Source: an uncultured Bacilli bacterium | GTDB taxonomy: Bacteria > Bacillota_I > Bacilli_A > RF39 > UBA660 | NCBI GenBank assembly: GCA_934120635.1 | Contig: CAKOUR010000008.1 | Span: forward strand, 22,156 to 86,155 | Direction: 5' to 3' | DNA: 64,000 nt | Shown: positions 54,294 to 62,742 of the stretch, piece after piece | Numbering within the stretch: position 1 is the stretch's first letter | Layout of the letters: every line of letters starts with the position of its first letter | Program-made: the position numbers and the translations under genes | The notes under the pieces: model-generated | Told to the model about the DNA's origin: nothing | Seen by the model: the letters and a program-made list of their open reading frames with translations, nothing else | Database searches by the model: none

Positions 54294-56024
54294 ATGAAAG
54301 AATTTATACAAAGTTTAAAATTTACTTGGAAGTATGCGAAGAAAGAGAAGGGAAGAATTATTTTATTTGGAATAGCAAATTTATTTAATGTAATTTTTAG
54401 TATTTTAATTCCTATGATTGATGCGAAAATTATTATTGAATTAACGGCTAATCATTTTGAAAGATTAATATTTATGGCAATTTGTCTGGCTGTTAATGAA
54501 GTTCTTTATGATTTATTTGATTTTTTATCCAGAAGACTTTCTGTTGTTGTTTACCATCATACGCTTGAAATACTTGGGATGGATTTAGGAAAAAACATCT
54601 TAAAATTAGAAAATAATTCTTTAGATGAGCATGGTAGTGGTGTATTTATTCAAAGAATGACAGGAGATACAGATAAACTTGCTGATGTATTTAATCATTT
54701 AGTATCTATGTTTTCTTCTTTAGTAAAATATATTGGAATATTGATTGCTATTTTTATTGTTAATAAGATTGTTTTTCTTTTTACATTAATTATTTTAATT
54801 ATTCGCTATCTTATTGAAAGGGCAAGAACAAATAGAAGAAAAAAAGACGATAAGTTATCAAGGAAAGCAAGAGATAATGTTTCTAGTTTTGTTGGGGAAT
54901 TGGTTCGTGGTGCTAGAGATATTAAAATGCTAAATAGTGAAAATGATTTTATGAAAGAAATGAATTATCGAATCAAAGATTTTAATGAAAAAAGAATAAG
55001 AATGCAGAATGTAAGTTGGAATTACCGGGTTTTTGGTTATTGGTTTACTGATATTAGTTTTCTTTTATTGATTATTCTTCTTGCTTTTTTAATTAAAGAT
55101 AAGGTGATTTCTATATCGATTGCGATGGTTTTATATAACTATGTAGGTAATGTTGGTGGATCTACTTATTTGCTTGGAGATTTATTAGAATATATTAAAG
55201 ATTTTAATTTATCCTGTGAAAGAGTAAAAGAAATTATTGATGGAGTTAAATTTAAAAAGGAACAATTTGGAGAAAAGCATTTAGATAAAGTAGAAGGACA
55301 TTTTACTTTTGAGCATGTTTTCTTTAAGTACAAGGAAAAAGAAGTATTAAAGAATTTAACCTTCGAAGTAAAGCCTAATGAAACAGTTGCTTTTGTCGGG
55401 AAAAGTGGGGCTGGTAAGACAACTATTTTTAATCTTTTATGTAAGATGTATGCTGTTAATCAAGGAAAGATTACTATTGATGGAATTAATATTAGTGAAT
55501 TAGATAAAGATAGTATTCGTGGAAATATTACTATTATTTCACAAAATCCTTATATTTTTAATATGAGTATTCGAGATAATCTTAAATTGGTTAAAAATAA
55601 TTTAAGTGATGAAGAAATGTATAATGCATGTAAAATTGCTTGTCTTGATGATTTTATTCAAGAGTTACCTAATGGATATGATACAATTATTGGAGAAGGT
55701 GGCGTTAATTTATCTGGTGGTCAAAAGCAAAGATTAGCGATTGCTAGAGCATTAGTGCAAAAGACAGAAATTATATTATTTGATGAAGCAACAAGTGCTT
55801 TGGATAATGAAACACAAGAAAAAATTCAACGTGCAATTGAAAATATGAAAAATGAGTATACGATTTTAATTATTGCTCATCGTCTATCTACTATTATTCA
55901 TGCTGATAGAATTCTTTATTTAGAAGATGGAAAAATCATTGCACAAGGAACGCATCATGAATTATTAAAAAATTGTCCTAGTTATCAAAAGTTATATGAA
56001 AGTGAAATAAAAAAAGATGAATAA
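54294..56024 (+). CDS. ABC transporter, fused permease and ATPase
   Basis: This 576-residue half-transporter of the exporter type has about five to six membrane helices (residues 20-290). The ATPase has Walker A GKSGAGKTTIF near 365, the signature NLSGGQKQRLAI near 472, and Walker B ILFDEATSALD near 494. The substrate is unknown: multidrug, lipid or peptide export are possible. AAGTATTTT lies 21 bases before the start. Confidence 0.9.
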   Translation: MKEFIQSLKFTWKYAKKEKGRIILFGIANLFNVIFSILIPMIDAKIIIELTANHFERLIFMAICLAVNEVLYDLFDFLSRRLSVVVYHHTLEILGMDLGKNILKLENNSLDEHGSGVFIQRMTGDTDKLADVFNHLVSMFSSLVKYIGILIAIFIVNKIVFLFTLIILIIRYLIERARTNRRKKDDKLSRKARDNVSSFVGELVRGARDIKMLNSENDFMKEMNYRIKDFNEKRIRMQNVSWNYRVFGYWFTDISFLLLIILLAFLIKDKVISISIAMVLYNYVGNVGGSTYLLGDLLEYIKDFNLSCERVKEIIDGVKFKKEQFGEKHLDKVEGHFTFEHVFFKYKEKEVLKNLTFEVKPNETVAFVGKSGAGKTTIFNLLCKMYAVNQGKITIDGINISELDKDSIRGNITIISQNPYIFNMSIRDNLKLVKNNLSDEEMYNACKIACLDDFIQELPNGYDTIIGEGGVNLSGGQKQRLAIARALVQKTEIILFDEATSALDNETQEKIQRAIENMKNEYTILIIAHRLSTIIHADRILYLEDGKIIAQGTHHELLKNCPSYQKLYESEIKKDE

Positions 56025-56060
56025 AAAAGTTAGCATGGTCTTTATATGCTAGCTTTTTCT
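56024..56060. terminator. Bidirectional terminator
   Basis: AAAAAAGTTAGCAT pairs with ATGCTAGCTTTTT around GGTCTTTAT. It suits both the ABC exporter gene and the convergent ygjV-like gene. Confidence 0.85.
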
Positions 56061-56557
56061 TTGTTATGAAATCTGATTATATTTATAATAGTTATTAATA
56101 TTATTACTAAATCCATAATAAACATTGGATATGATTTGATAAAAAAATCATATATCAACCATAATGATAAATTTATCAATAATGCAATTCTCATTATTTG
56201 TGAAGATTTTGAATTATGCATAAATAGAGAATACTCAATAGATGCTATTATTGGTAATATTCCTACAATCCCTTTGTTATTTACTTTAATTCCTATTATT
56301 AAAATTAGTATTATGTAAAAAAATAGTTCTCTTTTATTGAATTTTTCTTTGATACTTAAATAATTTCTTATAGATGTAAAAATATTAACTACAAAACCAG
56401 AAAAACTATTTAAAAACAAATTAGATATTGCATTAAAGATAGAATCTGCTAACTGGAAAATTAACATTTTATTTTTTTTTGTTTTAAAAGTGGATAATGC
56501 TAGAAAAAATGCTGCTATAAATGAAAATAATTCTCCTAATAATATATTTAAGCTCAT
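56042..56557 (-). CDS. YgjV-like membrane protein
   Basis: A 171-residue hydrophobic protein with about five membrane segments. ELFSFIAAFFLALSTFKTKKNKML and QLADSIFNAISNLFLNSFSG match the YgjV/DUF1686 inner-membrane family of unknown role. It is a single gene convergent to the ABC exporter. Confidence 0.75.
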   Translation of the reverse strand: MSLNILLGELFSFIAAFFLALSTFKTKKNKMLIFQLADSIFNAISNLFLNSFSGFVVNIFTSIRNYLSIKEKFNKRELFFYIILILIIGIKVNNKGIVGILPIIASIEYSLFMHNSKSSQIMRIALLINLSLWLIYDFFIKSYPMFIMDLVIILITIINIIRFHNKEKASI

Positions 56558-56651
56558 ACTTATCTATCCTTTCTTTATCATTATATCATACTACTTGTTT
56601 AAAACAATCAGTTTATTTCTATTATTACATATAATAGAGTAGGAGGTTATT

Positions 56652-56918
56652 ATGGCATTTAGTGATAATTTTTTTAAGAAAATAGAGAAAAAAACTAGTG
56701 TTGATAAAGATACAATTTTATCTTTAGCTAATAAGTTACAACAAGGAAATATGAAGGATGAAGGTACTTTAAAAGAAGTAATTCATGATATTTCAAGAAT
56801 TACTGGAAGAGAGGTTACTCCCGAAAAGGAACAAAAGATAATTGATACTGTTCTTTCTAATGGAGTACCTAAGAACTTTAATCAGTATTTAGATGATGTT
56901 GAAAGTGGAAAAGATTAA
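56652..56918 (+). CDS. Stage VI sporulation protein F
   Basis: An 88-residue protein beginning MAFSDNFFKKIEKKTSVDKD and containing KLQQGNMKDEGTLKEVIHDIS and GREVTPEKEQKIIDTV, the SpoVIF pattern. It acts in spore coat assembly in Bacilli. It is preceded by a TAGGAGG site. It supports the organism being, or descending from, a spore former. Confidence 0.88.
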   Translation: MAFSDNFFKKIEKKTSVDKDTILSLANKLQQGNMKDEGTLKEVIHDISRITGREVTPEKEQKIIDTVLSNGVPKNFNQYLDDVESGKD

Positions 56919-57008
56919 TTCTTTAAATTGATCTTTTTCTTTGCAAATAATTTACATTATAATTTAAGAATGATATACTAAAAATATAGTAGATAGGAGT
57001 TGGATATT

Positions 57009-57839
57009 ATGGGTTATATTTATCATGGTAGTACAATTAGTAATTTAAAAGTTATTGAACCTAATTCTTCAACACAAGCTGGTTCATTTGTATATGGCTC
57101 ACCTAATTACTTAGTTGCAGTTATTTTTTCTATTATTCAAAAAACTGATAAACCTTTTCCTTTAAAGTTTGGTTGGGATAAAGATGAAAATTTTTATCTT
57201 GCTGAAAGATTTCCACATCAATTTGATTCAATAAGTAATATTAGTTCTAGTATTTATACTTTAAGTGAAAACGATTTTAAAGCTTTTTCCAATCATAGTG
57301 CTGGAAATAATATTGAATTAAGAACAGATAAAGTTCAAATGGTATTAAAAGAAGATAGAATTGAAAATGCTTTAGAATATTTAAGGCAACATAATGTTTG
57401 TCTTTATCCATATTCTGAAAGAGAAAAAGTTGGTATTCCTCATTCTGATAATTATATGGTGCAAGGGGTTCTTCGAACATATATTTGGAAAATCGAAGAT
57501 AATAGTACTGATAGTTATTTGCTTGCTCAAAATCATTTAGATTACTGTAAAAGTGCATTGCCACAATATGCTAATTTAATTGATTACTATGCTGATATTA
57601 TTAATAGATTACCTAAAGAAAAAAGAGAGTTATTTGTTGATTGTCTTTATGATAAACAAAAAGAGAGATTTGATAAAAATGCTATAAAAAAATTCTTAAA
57701 AGAAAATAAAATTGATATAAGTAAAAATAAATCTTATTCTAAAAAGTTAGTTCCTAATGGATTTTGTTTTTATATGTTACTAGGAATAATTAGTATTGTT
57801 GGTCTTGTTTTTTTAACTTTACTGATAAGAACAATATAA
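57009..57839 (+). CDS. YHGS-motif protein with C-terminal membrane anchor
   Basis: The 276-residue product starts at ATG 57009 with AGGAG 9 bases before. The N-terminus YIYHGSTISNLKVIEP, then FVYGSPNYLVAVIFS, resembles an ART-like fold pattern (H-G-S, a later V-Y-x-[TS]-P, an acidic helix). It is uncertain whether this binds NAD. The C-terminus has one membrane helix (GFCFYMLLGIISIVGLVFLTLLI). Location next to spoIVA suggests a sporulation-linked or membrane role. A perfect terminator follows. Confidence 0.55.
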   Translation: MGYIYHGSTISNLKVIEPNSSTQAGSFVYGSPNYLVAVIFSIIQKTDKPFPLKFGWDKDENFYLAERFPHQFDSISNISSSIYTLSENDFKAFSNHSAGNNIELRTDKVQMVLKEDRIENALEYLRQHNVCLYPYSEREKVGIPHSDNYMVQGVLRTYIWKIEDNSTDSYLLAQNHLDYCKSALPQYANLIDYYADIINRLPKEKRELFVDCLYDKQKERFDKNAIKKFLKENKIDISKNKSYSKKLVPNGFCFYMLLGIISIVGLVFLTLLIRTI

Positions 57840-57868
57840 AGTTTTTTATTTTATATTGTTCTTTTTTT
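57827..57868 (+). terminator. Terminator of the YHGS gene
   Basis: AAGAACAATATAAA pairs perfectly with TTTATATTGTTCTT (14 bp), then a T run. Confidence 0.9.
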
Positions 57869-57985
57869 CTGGTAAGAATATTTTTAAGTATTTTATTTTA
57901 AAAAAATGTCAAAAATAGAGATTTATATTAATAAATAAATGGATATTACATAGTATTAACTAGAATATGAGAAAAGGGGTATAGA

Positions 57986-58366
57986 ATGGAAAAGATTGAT
58001 GTTATTAAGAGTATATCAGAACGATGTGGTGGTGATATTTATTTAGGAGTTGTTGGAGCAGTTCGTACTGGTAAGAGTACTTTTATTAAGAAATTTATGG
58101 AAACGTTAGTTATTCCTAATATTAGTGATGAATTTGAGAGAAAGAGAACTTTAGATGAACTGCCTCAATCGGCGGCTGGGAGAACGATTATGACGACTGA
58201 GCCTAAGTTTGTTCCTGCTACGGCTGCAACAATTCAGGTAGATGATTTTACAGCAAATATTAGAATGGTAGATTGTGTTGGGTATGTTATTGATGCAGCA
58301 AAAGGGTATGAAGATGATAACGGTCCTAGAATGGTTATGACACCTTGGGTGAGGTTGAATAAGTGA
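57986..58366 (+). pseudogene. spoIVA: spoIVA N-terminal fragment, interrupted by a mobile element
   Basis: The first 121 codons match SpoIVA closely: GGDIYLGVVGAVRTGKSTFIKK (Walker A GAVRTGKS, residues about 24-31), DELPQSAAGRTIMTTEPKFVP, VDCVGYVIDAAKGYEDDNGPRM and TPW. SpoIVA is about 490 residues, but here the frame continues VRLNK and stops after 126. The junction is at about 58350. SpoIVA is the ATPase that forms the platform for the spore coat. It is intact up to the mutational or recombination junction, so the gene could be restored by precise excision. Confidence 0.85.
58345..58360. other. Predicted left end of an integrated mobile element in spoIVA
   Basis: Alignment to the known SpoIVA protein breaks after ACACCTTGG (Thr-Pro-Trp). 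The following bases GGTGAGGTTGAATAAG do not continue the family. The exact core sequence cannot be determined without the other end, which is not in this window. Confidence 0.55.
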
Positions 58367-58415
58367 TACCCAAATATAAAAATAAATAAATGCCGATAAA
58401 ATAAGGGCTAAAGAC

Positions 58416-58468
58416 AATATTTCACTTTATTAGTTAAAGACTAATTTATAGAAAGTGAGATATTTTTT
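58416..58468 (+). terminator. Hairpin with T run at the start of the element
   Basis: AATATTTCACTTT pairs with AAAGTGAGATATT (one G-T pair), with inner pairing ATTAG/CTAAT, and runs into TTTTTTT directly before the ATG at 58470. It could terminate spoIVA transcription or control the FeS-protein gene, whose Shine-Dalgarno site it covers. Confidence 0.6.
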
Positions 58469-58469
58469 T

Positions 58470-59450
58470 ATGAAAAATGAGCAAATTTTAGAAAAAGATG
58501 AATTAATACCTTTGCTGATAAAATATGTTAAAGTAAATAAAGTTATATTCCCTATTGAGAGAGTTAAGTATTTATCTAATGAAGAAGTTATAGAAATATT
58601 AAAAGATTGTATAGATAATCAAGTAATATATAATCCTAATTATGAAATGGTAAAAAATATTACTCTATTAGAAGATAAAGATTTAAAAGAAATATACCCT
58701 CTTATTAAAGAAAGTATGGATTATATTAATTATGATTATATGAGAGATATTAAAGATTTAGTTAATAATGTTAAATCTAGAAAAAAAGGTAAAAAGTATT
58801 CTTTTGAAGAACATTTAAAAGCATTAATTATTGCTCTACTCTCAAATCATAGATGGGGAGATAACAATATAAGAGAAAATATGGAAACTATTGATAAGAT
58901 TTTTCATAACTATGATAAGAATTATTTAAAGGTAGTTGAACCAAGTATTTTAGTTAATAAGTTAAGAAAGATTCATTGCACTAATCCAATGATAAATAAT
59001 CAAATGAAAGCATTATCTAAAAATATAATGGTATTAGAAAGAATTGAAAAAGATTATGGAAGTTTAGATAAGTTTGTTAAAAAAGAAACTCCTAATGATA
59101 TTGCTAATATGTTTAATAGTGGTAAATATAAACTGATACAAGTTGGACGAGCTTTTGCTTATGATTATTTAAAACGAGTTGGTGTTAATACTTGTAAAAA
59201 GAGTTCTCAATTAGAAAGATTATTTGGTAGTCATAGACTAGGAATTGTAGAAAATGCTAATGCAACAGAACAACAAGTATTAAATATAATTAAAAAGATA
59301 GCAATATTAAATAACTGTGATGAGATAATCGTTGAATCAATAATCCAACAATTTTGTTTATTAAGGTCTGCTAATATATGTGGAGAACACCCTAATTGTG
59401 AGAAATGTAAAATAAGAGATTATTGTAATTATAATAAAAAATGTAATTAA
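58470..59450 (+). CDS. HhH-GPD/endonuclease III-like FeS-cluster protein
   Basis: The 326-residue product starts at ATG 58470. Residues about 95-270 look like a DNA-glycosylase core: a VGRAFAYDYLKRVGV helix-hairpin-helix stretch, then CKKSSQLERLFG where KPDxHLxRxF is expected. The usual catalytic Asp is not seen. The C-terminus has a C-X5-C-X2-C-X5-C cluster motif (CGEHPNCEKCKIRDYC), like the [4Fe-4S] loop of endonuclease III. It may bind or repair DNA, or act in defence; catalysis is uncertain. It is the first gene of the element. Confidence 0.6.
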   Translation: MKNEQILEKDELIPLLIKYVKVNKVIFPIERVKYLSNEEVIEILKDCIDNQVIYNPNYEMVKNITLLEDKDLKEIYPLIKESMDYINYDYMRDIKDLVNNVKSRKKGKKYSFEEHLKALIIALLSNHRWGDNNIRENMETIDKIFHNYDKNYLKVVEPSILVNKLRKIHCTNPMINNQMKALSKNIMVLERIEKDYGSLDKFVKKETPNDIANMFNSGKYKLIQVGRAFAYDYLKRVGVNTCKKSSQLERLFGSHRLGIVENANATEQQVLNIIKKIAILNNCDEIIVESIIQQFCLLRSANICGEHPNCEKCKIRDYCNYNKKCN

Positions 59451-59477
59451 AGGTATGTTTAACGACATATCTTTTTT
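59450..59477 (+). terminator. Terminator after the FeS protein gene
   Basis: AGGTATGT pairs with ACATATCT around TTAACG, followed by TTTTTTG. Confidence 0.75.
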
Positions 59478-59505
59478 GTTGTTTAAAAAGAAAGGAGAAT
59501 GATTT

Positions 59506-60801
59506 ATGGAATTAAATTATGCAATATTTAGAAGTGAACCTATTATGACTATACCCGATTTAGCACAAATAGGATCACATAATAAACGAGAAAAGAAAGC
59601 ATATCAATCAAACCCTAATATTAAATTAGAATTAACTAAAAACAATATAGAACTTGTTCCTTTAAATGTTAAATATGTTAAGGGTTTTGATGAATTAACT
59701 AAAGAATATAAAAAGGAACATGATGAAAGAATGAAAACTGAACGAGCTGATAGAAAAAAAAGATACCATGAAATGTTAAATAGTTCTAAAAATGTTGTTG
59801 CTGATGAATTAGTAATGACTGCTTCACATAATTTCTTTAAAGATATGTCTAGAGAACAAATAAAAGATTGGGCTGATACTTGTATGGAATTTGTTTATAA
59901 TGATTTAGGTTATAAGAAAGAACAAATACTTCATGCGACTGTCCATTTAGATGAAGAAACACCACATATTCATTGTGTTGTTGTTCCACTAGTTAAAAAA
60001 TTAGATAAAAGAACAAATACAGAACGATACACTATTTCTAAAAAACAATATATTAAAGATAAAATCCAGTTATCACATTTACAAGACTTATATCATAAAA
60101 GACTAACTGAAAAAGGCTATGATTTAGAGCGAGGTATTAAAGGAAGTGATAATAAACACATTAAAATAAAAGAATATAAACAACTTACTAAAAAACTAAA
60201 TCATGAATTAAATGTTAAAAATGATAGATTTGATAAAGCAATGAATGATTTTGAAGAAAAAATGAAAACAACTAAACAAACATTTATTGTAGATAAAGAT
60301 TTTGTTAAAGTTAGAAAAGATACTTTTGAAAGTATGAATAATGTTATTAGTGAATCTAAAAAAGTAATGGAATTACAACCTAAACTACAAACAATATTTA
60401 ATGAAGTTGATAGCTATGCTAATAGTTATAAATCATTAGAAAAAGAAAATCAAAAATATAAGAAAGAAGTTAGTAAACTTGAAACTGAAAATAAAGAACT
60501 AAAAGATGAAAATAGAAGTTTAATTTATAGATTAAATGAACTATTTCAATTATTAAAGAAATTTTTAAGGAAACTATTACAACGAGGTAATGATTATACA
60601 AAAGATGAAACTGCTGAAGTTGTTAAAGATTGCTATGATAATAGTGAATTTGATATGGGAGATGTTATTAAAATATCTAAAGGAACAACTAAACAAGATG
60701 AATTATTTGAATATGTTGAAGCACCTGATTATTATAAAGAACGAGTTAGAGATTATGATGAATATGATTACGATAAAGACGATTTTGATTTAAGTAGATA
60801 A
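59506..60801 (+). CDS. MobV/Mob_Pre family relaxase
   Basis: A 431-residue protein. Motif I is seen as IGSHNKREKK near residue 22. The metal-binding HLDEETPHIHCVVVPL near 148 is the family motif III. A long coiled coil (residues about 230-350) follows, and the C-terminus is acidic. It nicks at oriT and leads transfer, so the region is mobilisable. The start is an ATG with AAAGGAG. An oriT was not identified with certainty. Confidence 0.92.
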   Translation: MELNYAIFRSEPIMTIPDLAQIGSHNKREKKAYQSNPNIKLELTKNNIELVPLNVKYVKGFDELTKEYKKEHDERMKTERADRKKRYHEMLNSSKNVVADELVMTASHNFFKDMSREQIKDWADTCMEFVYNDLGYKKEQILHATVHLDEETPHIHCVVVPLVKKLDKRTNTERYTISKKQYIKDKIQLSHLQDLYHKRLTEKGYDLERGIKGSDNKHIKIKEYKQLTKKLNHELNVKNDRFDKAMNDFEEKMKTTKQTFIVDKDFVKVRKDTFESMNNVISESKKVMELQPKLQTIFNEVDSYANSYKSLEKENQKYKKEVSKLETENKELKDENRSLIYRLNELFQLLKKFLRKLLQRGNDYTKDETAEVVKDCYDNSEFDMGDVIKISKGTTKQDELFEYVEAPDYYKERVRDYDEYDYDKDDFDLSR

Positions 60802-60850
60802 AATAAAAAAATACTCTTGATTTTTTTAATTGTTAGAGTGATAAATAGTA

Positions 60851-60931
60851 AAACAGAAATTTGAGATTATACCCCATTTAAATGCTTATAGTTAAGCTTT
60901 AAGTTAAGGTTTAATCTCTTATCTGTTCTTT
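60851..60931. repeat. Long imperfect inverted repeat in element
   Basis: AACAGA and GAGATTATACC on the left pair with GGTTTAATCTC and TCTGTT on the right, with an inner palindrome TTAAGCTTTAA. The total span is about 80 bases, lying between the relaxase and the next gene. It could be an oriT, an RNA element or a replication feature. Confidence 0.55.
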
Positions 60932-60973
60932 AAATAAAGTGCCTAAAATGGCAAATTTGAAAGGAGAATGTTT

Positions 60974-61369
60974 ATGTTATTAGATAATAATACCGAGAAA
61001 GTTATTGATTTACTTAATATTTATGATGATTTAAATGATGTTGATAAAGTTAGATTATCAATACATCTACTTGAAGATTTAGGATTTACACCTACTTATG
61101 ATATTAATAACTTTATTAAACTTTTAAAAAATGTATTATTAATACTAGATCCTGAATCTAAAAATGTAATAACTAACTTTGCCAAATATAAAAACTTATT
61201 ATTTATTTCAGCAAAGTATATGGAATTATCACTTGAAGAAAAGAAAAAGTTTTCAGTAGAAATGTTATTTAATATTTTTCAATATGATTTTAAAAATGAA
61301 GAAATAAATACTAAAATCAATGAACAATTAAATGTATATGATTATTGTTATTCATTAAATGTATTATAA
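60974..61369 (+). CDS. Hypothetical element protein
   Basis: A 131-residue helical protein starting at ATG 60974, preceded by GGAG at 7 bases. No membrane helix or known domain was recognised. It lies between the relaxase and a convergent XRE regulator and may be a replication or accessory protein; function unknown. Confidence 0.55.
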   Translation: MLLDNNTEKVIDLLNIYDDLNDVDKVRLSIHLLEDLGFTPTYDINNFIKLLKNVLLILDPESKNVITNFAKYKNLLFISAKYMELSLEEKKKFSVEMLFNIFQYDFKNEEINTKINEQLNVYDYCYSLNVL

Positions 61370-61408
61370 AAGCGAGAATATGTTTAATTAGCATACTCTC
61401 GCTTTTTT
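61367..61408. terminator. Bidirectional terminator in the element
   Basis: AAAAGCGAGA pairs with TCTCGCTTTT, extended by TATG/CATA across one mismatch. It lies between the small hypothetical gene and the convergent XRE gene. Confidence 0.85.
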
Positions 61409-61860
61409 TATTTGTTTATTTTTATATTGTTAGTTCTACCTACTAACCAATCAAATGAAATATTATAAGTTTTGCAAATTGAATAAGCTGGAATTATTTT
61501 TATTAAACTATAACCAGTTTCATAATGATTATAAGTAGACTGATAGATATTACATTTATCTGCTATTTGTTGTTGTGTTAGTTTTAAATTTTCTCTTATT
61601 GCTTTAAGATTTTTACCAATTAATTTACTATCTAATTTTATATTCTTATTATATTTAATATTATCTCTTGTAAATCCAACAATAAAATCTAATGAATAAT
61701 TATATAAATTAGCAAATCTAACTAATTTATTTAAAGGTATTGGTGTATAACCTGTTTCCCAATTTGATATAGTTTGTTTACTCGCACCTAATATAATTCC
61801 TAATTCTTCTTGTGTCATTTCAAGTTCTTCTCTACAATATCTCAAATTATTATCTATCAT
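61408..61860 (-). CDS. Two-domain XRE-family regulator
   Basis: The 150-residue product starts at ATG 61860. It has two HTH segments, MTQEELGIILGASKQTISNW near residue 15 and LTQQQIADKCNIYQSTYNHY near residue 92. Each is followed by a FDWLVG/SLDFIVG tail. Such double XRE proteins are common element regulators. It is divergent from the next gene with a palindrome between them, suggesting control of element functions. Confidence 0.85.
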   Translation of the reverse strand: MIDNNLRYCREELEMTQEELGIILGASKQTISNWETGYTPIPLNKLVRFANLYNYSLDFIVGFTRDNIKYNKNIKLDSKLIGKNLKAIRENLKLTQQQIADKCNIYQSTYNHYETGYSLIKIIPAYSICKTYNISFDWLVGRTNNIKINK

Positions 61861-61893
61861 ATATATCACCATATTAATTTTCCCATTCAATTG

Positions 61894-61905
61894 GTGAATA
61901 TTCAC
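61894..61905. promoter_or_regulatory. Palindrome in divergent control region
   Basis: GTGAATATTCAC is a perfect 12-bp palindrome, just upstream of the -35 of the plus-strand promoter. It is a likely operator for the XRE regulator. Confidence 0.55.
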
Positions 61906-61911
61906 AAAAGT

Positions 61912-61940
61912 ACGACACAATGAATAAAATATGATATAAT
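61912..61940 (+). promoter_or_regulatory. Predicted promoter of element gene 61982-62491
   Basis: ACGACA, 17 bases, TATAAT, about 42 bases before the start codon. Confidence 0.6.
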
Positions 61941-61981
61941 AATTGAGGTAAGTTTAGGATTTATATAAAGGAGCTATGAAT

Positions 61982-62491
61982 ATGAAAAACGAAAATAATA
62001 ATTATGCAAATAAAATAACAAATAAAATGGTATCAGATTTAAGTAAAGTTATTGAAGTTCAAGAATTTACTTTAGATGACCTAACAATAATTATTAATGA
62101 TTTAAAAAATGAACAAAAAGAAAAAGTAATTGAAGAAATAATAAATAATCAATTAAATGAATTAAAAAACAATAAAGATATAGATATTAGAAAAGTATTT
62201 AAACAAGTTGATGACATAACAGATTACTTCATTAAATACTATGATGATGATTCTGATATAGTTTCAGAATGTGATCAAATAGCTGATGACTTATTGTTTA
62301 AGGCTATAGGAAGAAATGAAAGAACTTTAGAACTTCCTGTAAGTAGTTCATATATTAAAAATTATTGTCTTTCTTCTAATATAAGTAATAATCAATTATT
62401 TGATTCATTAGTTTGGATTGCTTTAAGATTAGTTGCAATAAATTATTGTATTAGATTTAATAGCAGTTTAGAAGATAATAACGAAGATTAG
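61982..62491 (+). CDS. Hypothetical element protein
   Basis: A 169-residue, acidic and helical protein starting at ATG 61982, preceded by GGAG at 8 bases. The C-terminal 30 residues are more hydrophobic (LFDSLVWIALRLVAINYCI). No known family was recognised. It is transcribed away from the XRE gene and may be under its control. Confidence 0.55.
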   Translation: MKNENNNYANKITNKMVSDLSKVIEVQEFTLDDLTIIINDLKNEQKEKVIEEIINNQLNELKNNKDIDIRKVFKQVDDITDYFIKYYDDDSDIVSECDQIADDLLFKAIGRNERTLELPVSSSYIKNYCLSSNISNNQLFDSLVWIALRLVAINYCIRFNSSLEDNNED

Positions 62492-62580
62492 TAGTAAAGT
62501 AGTAAAATTAGCAGTACCCCTAAACTTTCCAAATTTATTGAATTTTACATAAATCGGAAAATAGTAATATTGCGATGTAA

Positions 62581-62607
62581 TTGAATTTTAAAAATATGTG
62601 GTATAAT
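62581..62607 (+). promoter_or_regulatory. Predicted extended -10 promoter
   Basis: TTGAAT, 15 bases, TATAAT with an upstream TG (TGnTATAAT), in the gap before the membrane XRE gene. The spacing is short, so the call is moderate. A hairpin TTTTGACATT/AATGTCAAAA follows at 62650-62679. Confidence 0.45.
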
Positions 62608-62742
62608 TGAACTAACAGATAAATAGTAATTTGTAAGTATGTAAATATATTTTGACATTCTATTTAAGAAATGTCAAAAGACTTTGATAGACGAAAAAGA
62701 ATATAAATATTATACTTGTTTCAAAAGGAGGAATATATTTAT

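Noticed and set aside
57890..57985. Sigma-E promoter for spoIVA
   Set aside because: CATAGTAT-like words exist, but no -35 element at the right spacing could be found.
59451..59505. oriT directly before the relaxase gene
   Set aside because: The only structure there is a terminator hairpin with a T run. No MobV-type nick sequence was recognised.
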